Assembly (NCBI GenBank): GCA_963732005.1
Contig: CAVSXT010000004.1
Location: 620,001 to 684,000, forward strand
Direction of reading: 5' to 3'
DNA from: JASLEW01 sp963732005
Lineage (GTDB): Bacteria > Acidobacteriota > Thermoanaerobaculia > Multivoradales > UBA5704
DNA: 64,000 bases
The notes below the pieces were generated by a model, which was not told where the DNA came from, ran no database searches, and saw only the letters and a program-made list of their open reading frames with translations. Position numbers and translations under genes: made by a program. Position 1 is the stretch's first letter, and every line of letters begins with the position of its first letter. This document shows, piece after piece, positions 8,673 to 16,601 of this stretch.

Positions 8673-9905
8673 TCAGGAGCGTAGCGCGGCCACCGGATCG
8701 ACACGCGCCGCCTTCCACGCCGGGTGGACGCCGAAGGCCAGCCCGAGGCCGATCGAGATGACGGCGGCCCAGCCCATGGCTTCCCACGGCGCCACCGCCG
8801 GCAGCCGCTGCCAGCTGATGGCAGCCTGGGTGCCCCCCAGGCCCAGCAAGCTGCCGCCGAAGCCGCCGCCCGCCGCGACCAGCAGCGCCTCGAGCAGGAA
8901 CTGCCACAGGATGTCGCGCCGGCTGGCTCCCACCGAGCGCCGGACGCCGATCTCCCGCCGCCGTTCCGTGACGCCGATGAGCATCAGGCTCATGATCACC
9001 ACGCCGCCGATCATGGTCGCCAGCACCGCCACGCCGGCGAGGATCCGCGACAGCACGCTGCCCATGGCGGCGATGCGGGCGAAGCTGGCGCGCGGGCTGA
9101 TCAGGGTGAAGTCGTCCGGCGCCCTGGCGGCCAGCTGGTGGCGCTCGCGCAGCAGCGCCCGGATGTCGCGCAGCGCCACCTCGCTGCGCGACGGATCCCG
9201 CAGCTGGGCGATCGCCATGGTCAGGAAGTCGCGGTTGAAGAGACGGCGCGAGGCCGTGGTCACCGGGATGAAGAGCAGGTTGTCGAGGCTCGTGCCGGCC
9301 GGACCCGCGCCGCGCGGCGCCAGCACTCCCTTGACCTCGAAGGGTACGTCGCCGATCCGCACCACCTGGCCCAGCGGCCCGGCGGCGGCCTCGCCGGGGA
9401 AGAGCGCGGCCGCCGCGTCGGCGCCGAGCACCACCACCCGGGCCAGGCGGTCGACGTCGGCGTCCGAGAAGAAGGCGCCGGCGGCGACCGGCTCTTCGCG
9501 CAACGCCGTCCAGTTGGCCGAGACCCCGAAGATGGCCGGCGCGGCGGTGCGGTCGCGCGAGCGGACGTCGACGTCGACCGCGTTCTGGACCAGGGCGATC
9601 CGCAGCACGGCGGGAACGGCGACGGCGATCGCCCGGGCGTCCTCGAACTTGAGGCTCGGCTCGACGTTGGTGAGGGAAGGCATGCCGCGGCTGCGGTTGG
9701 CGCCGGGGCGCACGATGACCGTGTCGAAGGTGCCGACCATCCGCTGGAAGCGGCGCAAGGTCTCCTGCTTCGTGCTCTCGCCGACCGAGTCGAGCGCGGT
9801 CAACGAGGTGACGCCGACCAGCACTCCCAGCATCATCAGGAAGGACCGCAGCCGGTTGCGAGTCACGGTCCGCCAGGCGAGCTTCAGCCCCCGCAGCAGG
9901 TCCAT
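8673..9905 (-). CDS. ABC transporter permease, MacB/FtsX type (first permease)
   Basis: I start it at the ATG at 9905, which has GAGGAGG about 8 bases upstream; the open frame reaches further up, but without homology. The protein begins MDLLRGLKLAWRTVTRNRLRSFLMMLGVLVGV, a standard MacB coupling helix and first transmembrane segment. A periplasmic MacB_PCD domain follows (SLTNVEPSLKFEDARAI, VVLGADAAAALFPGEAAAG, FEVKGVLAPRGAG), then the FtsX core with RRREIGVRRSVGASRRDILWQFLLEAL and the end VDPVAALRS. Substrates of such exporters (macrolides, peptides, lipids) cannot be predicted here. It is 73 bp downstream of the ATPase gene and 27 bp before the second permease. Confidence 0.9.
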   Translation of the reverse strand: MDLLRGLKLAWRTVTRNRLRSFLMMLGVLVGVTSLTALDSVGESTKQETLRRFQRMVGTFDTVIVRPGANRSRGMPSLTNVEPSLKFEDARAIAVAVPAVLRIALVQNAVDVDVRSRDRTAAPAIFGVSANWTALREEPVAAGAFFSDADVDRLARVVVLGADAAAALFPGEAAAGPLGQVVRIGDVPFEVKGVLAPRGAGPAGTSLDNLLFIPVTTASRRLFNRDFLTMAIAQLRDPSRSEVALRDIRALLRERHQLAARAPDDFTLISPRASFARIAAMGSVLSRILAGVAVLATMIGGVVIMSLMLIGVTERRREIGVRRSVGASRRDILWQFLLEALLVAAGGGFGGSLLGLGGTQAAISWQRLPAVAPWEAMGWAAVISIGLGLAFGVHPAWKAARVDPVAALRS

Positions 9906-9978
9906 CGCCCATACCTCCTCGATTCTCCCGGTCGCGCCCATGGTGCGCCGCTCGTCCAGGCGCCAGGCTGCCTGCCGG

Positions 9979-10680
9979 TCATGGTTGGCCGGGCGCCTCC
10001 GGCCGCGCCGGCAGCGGGCTGTCGCCGGCGAGCTCGCCGTCACGCAGCCGCAGCTCACGTCGGGCGCGGGCGGCGATGCCGTCGTCGTGGGTCACCAGCA
10101 GGACGGTCCGGCCTTCGGCATGCAGCTCGCCGAGCAGGCGCATCACCTCCTCGCCGGCCGCCGAATCGAGGTTGCCGGTGGGCTCGTCGGCGAGGATCAG
10201 CGGCGGATCGTTGATCACCGCGCGGGCGATGGCGACCCGCTGCTGTTCGCCGCCGGAAAGCTCGGTGGCGTAGTGGTGGGCGCGGTCGCCTAGCCCGACC
10301 CGCTCGAGCAGCCGCAGCGCCCGCGCGCGATCGACCGGGCGGCCGGCGTAGGCCATGGGCAGCTCGACGTTCTCGACCGCCGTGGTGCGCGGCAGCAGGT
10401 TGAACGCCTGGAAGATGAAGCCGATTCGCTGGCAGCGCAGGCGGGACAGCCGGCGGTCGGTGCAGCGCGAGACATCCTCGCCGGCCAGCCGGTAGCTGCC
10501 GGCGGTCGGGGTGTCGAGGCAGCCGAGGATGTTGAGCAGCGACGACTTGCCGGATCCCGAGGGGCCGCGCAGCGCGACCATCTCGCCGGCGGCGATCGCG
10601 AAGCTGACCGCCCTGAGCGCCATTACCGGCGCGTCGCCGGCGCGGGCGTAAGTCTTCGATACCTGCTGCAGCTCGATCAC
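9979..10680 (-). CDS. ABC transporter ATP-binding protein, MacB/LolD type
   Basis: The 233-residue nucleotide-binding domain is complete: Walker A GPSGSGKSS (near residue 40), Q-loop FIFQAFNLLPRTTAVENVELPM, signature LSGGEQQR, Walker B LILADEPTGNLDS and switch His in VLLVTHD. FQAFNLLP and DEPTGNLD are typical of the MacB/LolD/FtsE exporter group. It energises the two permeases encoded downstream. The start is 3 bp after the stop of the periplasmic adaptor gene, so adaptor, ATPase and permeases form one operon. The Pro-rich C-terminal tail is not conserved in the family. Confidence 0.93.
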   Translation of the reverse strand: MIELQQVSKTYARAGDAPVMALRAVSFAIAAGEMVALRGPSGSGKSSLLNILGCLDTPTAGSYRLAGEDVSRCTDRRLSRLRCQRIGFIFQAFNLLPRTTAVENVELPMAYAGRPVDRARALRLLERVGLGDRAHHYATELSGGEQQRVAIARAVINDPPLILADEPTGNLDSAAGEEVMRLLGELHAEGRTVLLVTHDDGIAARARRELRLRDGELAGDSPLPARPEAPGQP

Positions 10681-10683
10681 CGT

Positions 10684-11868
10684 TCACTCCTTCCCGGTGT
10701 TTTCCGGTGCCGGCGCCGGCGGCGCCGCCGCGGTCGCCACCCGGTCGCCGGCGCGCAGCCCGCTCCTGATCTCCGTCATGCCGGCGTCCCGGGCGCCGAC
10801 CGTGACCGTTCGTTGCACCAGCCGCCCCGCCTGCTCGGCAAGCACGAAACGCCGGTCGCCGTCGCTCCCGACGGCGGCGGCCGGCACCATCAGCGCCATG
10901 TGCCTGGCGGTCTGGATCGCAACGTTTGCGGTCATGTCCGGCTTGAGGCCGCGGGCACTGCCGCGGGCGCTGTCCAGGATCTCGACAGTCACCTCGTAGT
11001 TGACCACTCCCGAGACGATCGTCGCCTTCGGCGCGACGCGTGCCACGCGGCCGTCGATCTCACGGGCCGGGAACGCCTCGGTGGTGAAGCGCACCGGGTT
11101 GCCGGCGCGGACGTTGCCGATGTCGGTCTCGTCGACCACCGCGACGAGCTGCAATGCATCGTCGGCGAGGACGGTGACGAAGGTGGGCGCGGCGAACGCC
11201 GCCGCCACGGTCTCCCCCTCCTGCGTGGAGACCGAGGCGATGGTGCCCGAGATGGGGGCGCGCACCACGACGTTGGCGAGGTCGGTCGCCACCACCGCCA
11301 CGTCGCGGTGCGACTTGTCGAGCTTGGCCTCGGCGCTCTCGGCGGCCAGGGCCAGGTCCGCGGCCTGCTGGCGCGGCACCAGCTCGAGGGCGGCCAGGCG
11401 CTGCCCGCGCTCGAGCTCGAAGCGCGCCCGCCGCAGCTCCACCGCGTCCACCGCCTCCTGGGCGCGCGCCTGGGCCAGCCGCGCTGCGAGCGCGCGAGAG
11501 TCGATCAGGGCGATCACGTCGCCCCGGCGGATGTGCGATCCCTCGGTGACCCGCAACGCGGTGACGATCCCGGAGACCTGCGAGCCGACGCGAACCTCGC
11601 CGCCGATCCGCGGCCGGATGACGCCGGTTGCCGTCACCGTCGTCTCGACGGTGCGCGGTGCCGCGGCGACCAGGAGCGGCCCACCGCCGGCGCCGGCATC
11701 GGCGCGAGAGCGCGCCAGCCAGCTGGCCGCCGCCAGCAGCGCCGCGGCGCATGCCGCCAGCGCCGTGGCGACCGCCGCCACCCGGCGGCGGCGCAGCGGC
11801 CGCCCCGAGGGATCGGCGACGGCGAGCAGCCGTCCAGGCGTCGCCGCGGGGAGGGGAGCGCTGGTCAT
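10684..11868 (-). CDS. MacA/HlyD-family periplasmic adaptor subunit
   Basis: One N-terminal membrane segment (residues ~29-52, VAAVATALAACAAALLAAAS) anchors the protein. The rest follows the adaptor plan: split biotinyl-lipoyl domain (GGEVRVGSQVSGIVTALRVTEGSHIRRGDVIALID ... VVRAPISGTIASVSTQEGETVAAAF), a coiled-coil hairpin between the halves, then beta-barrel and membrane-proximal domains (EIDGRVARVAPKATIVSGVVNYEVTVEI, GLKPDMTANVAI). It links the MacB-type pump to an outer-membrane channel, which is not encoded in this operon. It is the first structural gene of the exporter proper, 27 bp downstream of the membrane protein that follows PadR. Confidence 0.9.
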   Translation of the reverse strand: MTSAPLPAATPGRLLAVADPSGRPLRRRRVAAVATALAACAAALLAAASWLARSRADAGAGGGPLLVAAAPRTVETTVTATGVIRPRIGGEVRVGSQVSGIVTALRVTEGSHIRRGDVIALIDSRALAARLAQARAQEAVDAVELRRARFELERGQRLAALELVPRQQAADLALAAESAEAKLDKSHRDVAVVATDLANVVVRAPISGTIASVSTQEGETVAAAFAAPTFVTVLADDALQLVAVVDETDIGNVRAGNPVRFTTEAFPAREIDGRVARVAPKATIVSGVVNYEVTVEILDSARGSARGLKPDMTANVAIQTARHMALMVPAAAVGSDGDRRFVLAEQAGRLVQRTVTVGARDAGMTEIRSGLRAGDRVATAAAPPAPAPENTGKE

Positions 11869-11895
11869 CTCACCGCTCGCGCTCGTAGACCATGG

Positions 11896-12741
11896 TCATC
11901 GGCGGCGCGCTGCCGCGTAGATCAGCCCGTGGAAGGCACGGTCGACGCGTGCGAGGATGGCCAGCGAGGTGGCCCAGACGGTGAGCAGGGCGGCGCTCAC
12001 CGACAGCGCCCGCAACAGGTCCATGCCGCCGGCCGGCGCCGCGCGATGGGCGCCGTAGATGAAGATCGAAAAGGCGGCGTAGGCGGCGAGCAGGCCCGCC
12101 GGCCGGGGTTGCAGGCGCGAGGTGGCATGACCCAGGGCGACGATCGCCAGGCCCGCCACGAAGGCCGCCAGTCCGCGGCCGAAGGCCAGCTGCACGGCCA
12201 GCGAAGCCAGCGCGTAGAGCGCTGCCGCGAGCAGCCCCCGGCGCGGCGAGAGCGGCCGCCGCAGCGATTCCCAGGCGGCGACGGAACCCAGCGCCACGGC
12301 AACCGAGATCAGTGCCGCCTTCGGGAAGGCAGGCGCCAGCCGCCAGAGGGCGATGCCGCCGCCGACCCGCAGGTTGAAGGCGACCTGCACCAGCAGCGCC
12401 ACCAGCGAGGAAGCGGCCAGCGAGGCCGCCACCTTGAGGACATAGGCCAGCCGGTAGTCGCGCCGGTAGACGTGGCGGAAGCCCCGCGCCACGATCGCCG
12501 GATCGCCCAGGCGGGCGGTCGCGGCGGCGAGGCCCCCCGCCGCCTGGGAGCTGTCTTCGAGATGGGTCCACAGCTCGGCACGCAGCTCCTCGCGGCCGCG
12601 CCGCCAGGGTATGCGCGCGCCGCGCACCACCTCGTCGATCAAGCGCGAGGCGCGAGCCAGGTCGGCCGCGTTGCGCGGCCCTGGGGGCGGCCCGAAAAGG
12701 TTGCTATCGCGGCTGCCGGCGTGGTCGTCCGCATCAGGCAT
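11896..12741 (-). CDS. Polytopic membrane protein with permease-prefix-like N-terminus, linked to PadR
   Basis: I start it at the ATG at 12741, which lies 8 bases inside the end of the PadR gene; the longer open frame has no support. The N-terminal ~90 cytoplasmic residues (IDEVVRGARIPWRRGREELRAELWTHLEDSS, LGDPAIVARGFRHVYRRD) resemble the permease prefix domain found fused to ABC permeases and encoded beside PadR regulators. About six hydrophobic helices follow (from residue ~100), without an FtsX domain. Together with PadR and the adaptor it belongs to the exporter operon. It may be a regulatory or scaffold subunit that senses pump state; this is inference from position only. Confidence 0.65.
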   Translation of the reverse strand: MPDADDHAGSRDSNLFGPPPGPRNAADLARASRLIDEVVRGARIPWRRGREELRAELWTHLEDSSQAAGGLAAATARLGDPAIVARGFRHVYRRDYRLAYVLKVAASLAASSLVALLVQVAFNLRVGGGIALWRLAPAFPKAALISVAVALGSVAAWESLRRPLSPRRGLLAAALYALASLAVQLAFGRGLAAFVAGLAIVALGHATSRLQPRPAGLLAAYAAFSIFIYGAHRAAPAGGMDLLRALSVSAALLTVWATSLAILARVDRAFHGLIYAAARRR

Positions 12742-13069
12742 GACTTCCCTCCAGGATGGCGCGCATGGCGGCCGCGATCGCTTCCCACTGCTCCCGCTTC
12801 GACCGCGCCTGCCGGCGGCCCTTGGCGGTGAGGCTGTAATACTTGCGCGGCCGGCCGGCATCACTCTCGCGCCATTCGCTCGCCAGCCAGCCGGATCTCT
12901 CCATCTGGTGCAGGGCCGGGTAGAGCGTCCCCTCCTTGAGCTCGAACTGATGGTCGCTTCGGCGCTCCGCCTCGCGCAGGATCTCGTAGGCGTAATGCGG
13001 CCGCTCGCTGAGCAGCGCCAGGATCAGCGTGGTCACGGTGCCGGTCAAGAACTCGCGGTCGAAGTCCAT
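12734..13069 (-). CDS. PadR-family transcriptional regulator
   Basis: The ATG at 13069 gives MDFDREFLTGTVTTLILALLSERPHYAYEILREAERRSD, a textbook PadR winged-helix start. It is followed by the recognition and wing region LKEGTLYPALHQMERSGWLASEWRESDAGRPRKYYSLTAKGRR and a C-terminal dimerisation helix. At 111 residues it is a small PadR (subfamily 2-like). PadR proteins usually repress adjacent exporter genes and are released by a drug or phenolic ligand. Here it heads the operon for the membrane protein and the MacAB-like pump, and a palindrome sits 20-35 bp upstream of its start, pointing to autorepression. Confidence 0.92.
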   Translation of the reverse strand: MDFDREFLTGTVTTLILALLSERPHYAYEILREAERRSDHQFELKEGTLYPALHQMERSGWLASEWRESDAGRPRKYYSLTAKGRRQARSKREQWEAIAAAMRAILEGSHA

Positions 13070-13087
13070 GTGTCTACCTTTGCTGAG

Positions 13088-13104
13088 CAAGGTAGCATAC
13101 CTTG
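13088..13104. promoter_or_regulatory. Candidate PadR operator (palindrome)
   Basis: CAAGGTA-gca-TACCTTG is a perfect inverted repeat with 7-bp arms, 19 bp in front of the PadR start codon, where a repressor would cover the promoter or leader. The same half-sites occur as part of the longer palindrome at 1521-1542. The promoter elements themselves are not clear. Confidence 0.6.
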
Positions 13105-13532
13105 GTGAGCATAGCAAGAGAGATGGCCGTGCGAGATGGTGTCTCGGCGGCGGCCGCCCGGTACAAGAACCTGCGCCAGGGCCGTCGCCGATGGATCGCC
13201 AACGCTTGGGCGCGGCGCAACGACTAACAGCCGACCAACTCAGGTCTCACTCACCCCCACCCAGCCGCGTCCCGGATTGCGCCGCCTGCGGTCCAATCCG
13301 GGACCGCCGCCTTCCCGCCCACCACCGCCATGCTCAAGACCGAAAAGGTAACCACGGAACTACGCGGGACTCGACAACCGGTTCAGGCAAGGTACAGGGG
13401 GTAGGAGCTCAATCGGACGGGCCTCCTCACCTGCGCCGCAACGTTGGCAGGTGCGAGGCCGGGGAACCGAGCCTGGCCGGCAGCCACCTGCATTCCCTCG
13501 GGGCAGAAGCGAGAGAGCCCTCCTCAGGTGTT
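13105..13532. other. Intergenic region, 428 bp, no gene recognised
   Basis: This stretch lies between the PadR operator and the stop of the Cys-rich secreted gene. Open frames in it are low-complexity Arg/Pro-rich shadows without a ribosome site or homology. I see no RNA gene; the promoter of the PadR operon presumably lies at its left edge. Confidence 0.4.
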
Positions 13533-13862
13533 CTAGTTGTTGCAGATCGGCGGTGGCGTCGTGCAACCGAAGGTCGCATAGCCGGAAGCGTAGTAGGGAC
13601 CGGGTGGGGTGCCTGTGCAGCTGCCTCCGACAAAATTGTACAGACATACATGGCTGCATTGAGCCCCGCAGACGCCCGCGGCGTAGTTGGACGCTGCGGT
13701 GATGGCTGGTCCATACGCATTGGAGCAGTTGCTGCCTGAGCCATAGAAAACAGGTGAATTGGGTTGAGTGATACAGGCCACTGCCGAAGCGCTTCTGGGC
13801 GTCAGCAATTCGAAAGTAACCAGAACCAATGCGAAGACCCACAGCAGTAAGCTTCTGCGCAT
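13533..13862 (-). CDS. Small Cys-rich secreted protein, unknown function
   Basis: The 109-residue product starts with a clear signal peptide (MRRSLLLWVFALVLVTFELL, cleavage after SASA near residue 27). The mature part of about 80 residues contains eight Cys, no Lys or Asp, and many Gly, Tyr, Ser and Pro (for example YAAGVCGAQCSHVCLYN). This pattern suggests a small disulfide-stabilised exported protein. AGGAGAAGG lies in front of the ATG. I do not recognise the family. The flanking DNA is richer in A+T than most of the window, including the 430 bp upstream, which suits an acquired or lineage-specific gene. Confidence 0.7.
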   Translation of the reverse strand: MRRSLLLWVFALVLVTFELLTPRSASAVACITQPNSPVFYGSGSNCSNAYGPAITAASNYAAGVCGAQCSHVCLYNFVGGSCTGTPPGPYYASGYATFGCTTPPPICNN

Positions 13863-14293
13863 TGCCTTCTCCTTTTCTCCATACCCAGCGAATAGACTTT
13901 CGCTAGTTCTTTAAGATCCTATATCACAGCTCACCTCTCTTCCTGCCAGATACCAGCCCGGGGTAGTTGGACCTTAGCGTGTTGCTGCCTCACGAACCAG
14001 GTCACCGATGCTCTACGGGCGCCGGGTCAGGTCGGCCGCCGGACTTCATCTCGGCCCGGTGCGACGGGCCGCGATCCTTCCAGGGGATCGAGTGGGGCGC
14101 CGTCGACGCTCAAGGCATGTTCCACCCAGCAACACACTGATAGAGCACTACCGGCCGGGGCTCGCCGGGACCTGCGCTCCTCGCCAGGACGATGGGGAGC
14201 GACCTCCCGGCGGCGACGCGGGGTGCTTCGAGGTCGCAACCCTGCGGCCTTGAGCCGAAGGGAGGGCAGGAATGACCGACAAATAGTACGCCT
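13863..14293. other. Intergenic region, 431 bp, no gene recognised
   Basis: The right part is GC-rich and the left part (13890-13950) is A+T-richer and probably carries the promoter of the Cys-rich gene. The plus-strand frame at 14008-14253 has no homology or ribosome site and was not accepted. No RNA gene is evident. Confidence 0.35.
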
Positions 14294-15370
14294 TCAGCGG
14301 CCCGGCGCCCGCGGCGGCAGCGCCAGGACCGCGCCGGCGATCGCCGCGGCGGCGCAGCGGTGGCCGTAGGGGGAGGGATGGAAGTTGTCGGTGCTGATCG
14401 GCTCCACCGAGGCCTTGCGGCAGTCGCTGAAGGGAACCAGCAGATCCACCAGCGCGAAGCCGTTCTCCTGCGCCAGGCGACGCACGTACTCGTGCTGCCG
14501 GCCGAAGGGGTAGTAGCCGAAGCTGCGGACGAAGCGCGGGAAGACGGCGATCATCACCTGGAAGCGGTCCTGCTGCGCCAACTGCTTCAGCACGGCGAAG
14601 TATTGCGCCACGGTGTCGGCCGAGACCAGGTCCAGGTAGTGCTGGGGGCCGGCCGCGGCGGTCCCGGCGCCGGTTCCGTCGCCCGCTACGCCGGCAGCGC
14701 CCGCCAGCGCCGGACGGCGACGTGCCGCCAGCACGCGGAAGCGTACGAAGCGGTAGAGCGCGCTCTTGACCAGCCAGGAGTCGACCCGCGCGCCACTGAT
14801 GCCGGTCTGCCGCCGCTCGGCCTCGAGCAGCGTCTTCAGGATGTCGCCGTCGAGGTGCTCGCGCGAGCTCATGGTGTAGGCGACCAGCACCAGGTCGGGG
14901 TGGTACTGCAGCCCCCGCTCGCGCAGCAGCTCGACCTCCTGCTGCGTGTTGTAACCGGAGACCGCGAGGTTGATCACCTCGGCGCGCAGGCCGCGCTGCT
15001 GCAGCAGCTGTTCGAGGATCGGCGGGAAGATGTCCTGGTTGCGCTCGACGTGCAGCCCGGCCGCGATGCTGTCGCCGAGCACCACGATGCGGTAGACGCC
15101 CGGCGGCTTGGCGATCGCGTGCTCGCGGTCACGGAAGCCGAGGCTGTTGCTCGCGCCCAGGTAATCGTAGAAGCCGAGCTCGCGGCCGTTGTAGACCAGC
15201 GGCACCGGCTCGTAGCCGATCCTGGGGTTGTGCGACAGTTGGAAGCGCCCCTTGCGGATGGCGTAGACCTTGGGTGCCGCGCCGGCGGCGCGAACCAGCA
15301 GCTCGGCAGCGACGAGCGCCACCAGCAGCCCGGCCAGCATCAGGGCGAGCTTCTTCGCTGCTGTCCACAT
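14294..15370 (-). CDS. Membrane-anchored SGNH/GDSL-like hydrolase
   Basis: From the ATG at 15370 the protein opens with an N-terminal membrane helix (KKLALMLAGLLVALVAAELLVRAAG). The SGNH blocks follow: block I VVLGDSIAAGL (Ser of GDS), NLAVSGYNTQQEVELL carrying block II/III residues, and the C-terminal catalytic pair in ISTDNFHPSPYGH. Such proteins act as esterases or acyltransferases at the cell surface, often on polysaccharides. It is second in a tandem pair with a related SGNH gene, and both lie downstream of a YfhO-like membrane protein. The extra ~35 codons upstream are Pro-rich, encoded by a short hexamer repeat, and unlikely to be translated. Confidence 0.8.
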   Translation of the reverse strand: MWTAAKKLALMLAGLLVALVAAELLVRAAGAAPKVYAIRKGRFQLSHNPRIGYEPVPLVYNGRELGFYDYLGASNSLGFRDREHAIAKPPGVYRIVVLGDSIAAGLHVERNQDIFPPILEQLLQQRGLRAEVINLAVSGYNTQQEVELLRERGLQYHPDLVLVAYTMSSREHLDGDILKTLLEAERRQTGISGARVDSWLVKSALYRFVRFRVLAARRRPALAGAAGVAGDGTGAGTAAAGPQHYLDLVSADTVAQYFAVLKQLAQQDRFQVMIAVFPRFVRSFGYYPFGRQHEYVRRLAQENGFALVDLLVPFSDCRKASVEPISTDNFHPSPYGHRCAAAAIAGAVLALPPRAPGR

Positions 15371-15384
15371 CGGCGGCGGCGGCG

Positions 15385-15412
15385 ATGTCGGTATCGGTAT
15401 CGGTGTCGGCGA
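15385..15412. repeat. Short degenerate hexamer repeat
   Basis: About four copies of a CGGTAT/CGGTGT-type hexamer lie in the 61-bp gap between the two SGNH genes, beside a G7 run. Too short to call a functional repeat array. Confidence 0.4.
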
Positions 15413-15431
15413 TGGGGGGGACCGCCCGCCG

Positions 15432-16424
15432 TCAGGGGCGGCAGGCGTAGCGCGAGCGCGCCAGCGCCCGGGCAAAGATCGCCTGCGCCGCGGCGTTGGG
15501 GTGGGCGTCCTCGTGGCTCACCCAGTAGCGCTCGCCGCTGCCGGGCGGGAAATCGGGAGCGGGATCGATGACCTCGAAGCCGGCCTCGCGGCCGACCGCG
15601 GCGACACGCGAGAAGGCCTCAGCGATGCCCCGATCATGAGCATCGTGCAGCTCCGGCATCAGGAACAGGGTCGCCGCCGCGCCGTCGGCGTGCAGCATGG
15701 CGCCGAGCTCGCGCAGCGCCGCCTTGGTGCGCTCCCAGCCGGGCCGGCCCTCGCGGAAGAGGCCGATGTAGTAGTCGTTGTAGTTGGCCAGCTTGGGATC
15801 GGTCTGTTTCTGCAGGCGGGCGGCGGCCAGCGACAGCAGCGCCGAGTGCCAGAAGAGGGGATTGGTGTCCGGCACCGCGTCGGGCTCGGCGTCGTTGAAG
15901 GAGAAGCCGAGGATCACCCAGTCGGGATGCAGGTAGGGGCGGATGCGCAGCTTGTAGCGCTGCACCTCCATCGAGGTGTTGCAGTTGCCGATGCCGGCAT
16001 TGGCGATGGTGATCGCCCGCCCGCCCGCCGCCGGACAGCGCGCCGACAGCAGGCGCTCGAGCTGGTCGGGGAAGGTCTGCCCCTCGGGCACTCCCCAGCC
16101 GAAGGTCAGCGAGTCGCCGAGCGCCACGGCAAGCCGGTTGCCGGGACGGCGCTGCGCCTCGGTGGCAGGGTCGGGCAGGCGGAAGCCGTGCGCCTCGGTG
16201 CGCACCCTGGCGCCCATCAGGAAGGCGCTGGCGTTGGGCCGCTGCTCCTCGACCACCCCCGGGTAGGTCGAAATCGTCTTGATCTGGCGGGCGTAGCGCC
16301 ACATTTCTACGTCATAGACGGTCAGCCAGTACTTGGAGATCATCCGCAGCCCGGCCTCGGCGGCCAGGAAGGCGACGAGCAGCGAGATGCCGAGAACGGC
16401 GGCGCCGAGCCAACGCTTGTTCAT
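15432..16424 (-). CDS. Membrane-anchored SGNH/GDSL-like hydrolase (first of pair)
   Basis: The 330-residue protein has an N-terminal signal anchor (LGAAVLGISLLVAFLAAEAGLRM) and SGNH blocks: VALGDSLTFGWGVPEGQTFPDQLE (block I Ser), IANAGIGNCNTSMEVQRY (Gly and Asn blocks), and SHEDAHPNAAAQAIFA (catalytic Asp-x-x-His). GxGVPEGQTFPDQL is frequent in surface SGNH proteins next to exopolysaccharide genes. It is probably an extracytoplasmic ester hydrolase or transferase. It lies 61 bp upstream of the second SGNH gene, and 177 bp downstream of the YfhO-like gene in the same direction. Confidence 0.82.
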   Translation of the reverse strand: MNKRWLGAAVLGISLLVAFLAAEAGLRMISKYWLTVYDVEMWRYARQIKTISTYPGVVEEQRPNASAFLMGARVRTEAHGFRLPDPATEAQRRPGNRLAVALGDSLTFGWGVPEGQTFPDQLERLLSARCPAAGGRAITIANAGIGNCNTSMEVQRYKLRIRPYLHPDWVILGFSFNDAEPDAVPDTNPLFWHSALLSLAAARLQKQTDPKLANYNDYYIGLFREGRPGWERTKAALRELGAMLHADGAAATLFLMPELHDAHDRGIAEAFSRVAAVGREAGFEVIDPAPDFPPGSGERYWVSHEDAHPNAAAQAIFARALARSRYACRP

Positions 16425-16601
16425 GGATGGGAATCACCTGATCGCAGTTCCCGCCTGGCGGGAGGGTTCTCGATGCCGCGAGGGGTGCCGCGGCCGCGCG
16501 CCCACGGGCGCGACCGGCCGGGACCCGGGCGGCGGGCGGCGCCAGACTCTATCACCACCGGCGCTCGCGCCGCAGGAGCCGCCGACCGGATCGCCAACGC
16601 A

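Noticed and set aside
14008..14253. 81-codon plus-strand frame in the intergenic region
   Set aside because: No ribosome site, homology or plausible composition.
15385..15412. CGGTAT-type hexamer repeat as a VNTR or CRISPR-like array
   Set aside because: Only about four degenerate units and no spacers.
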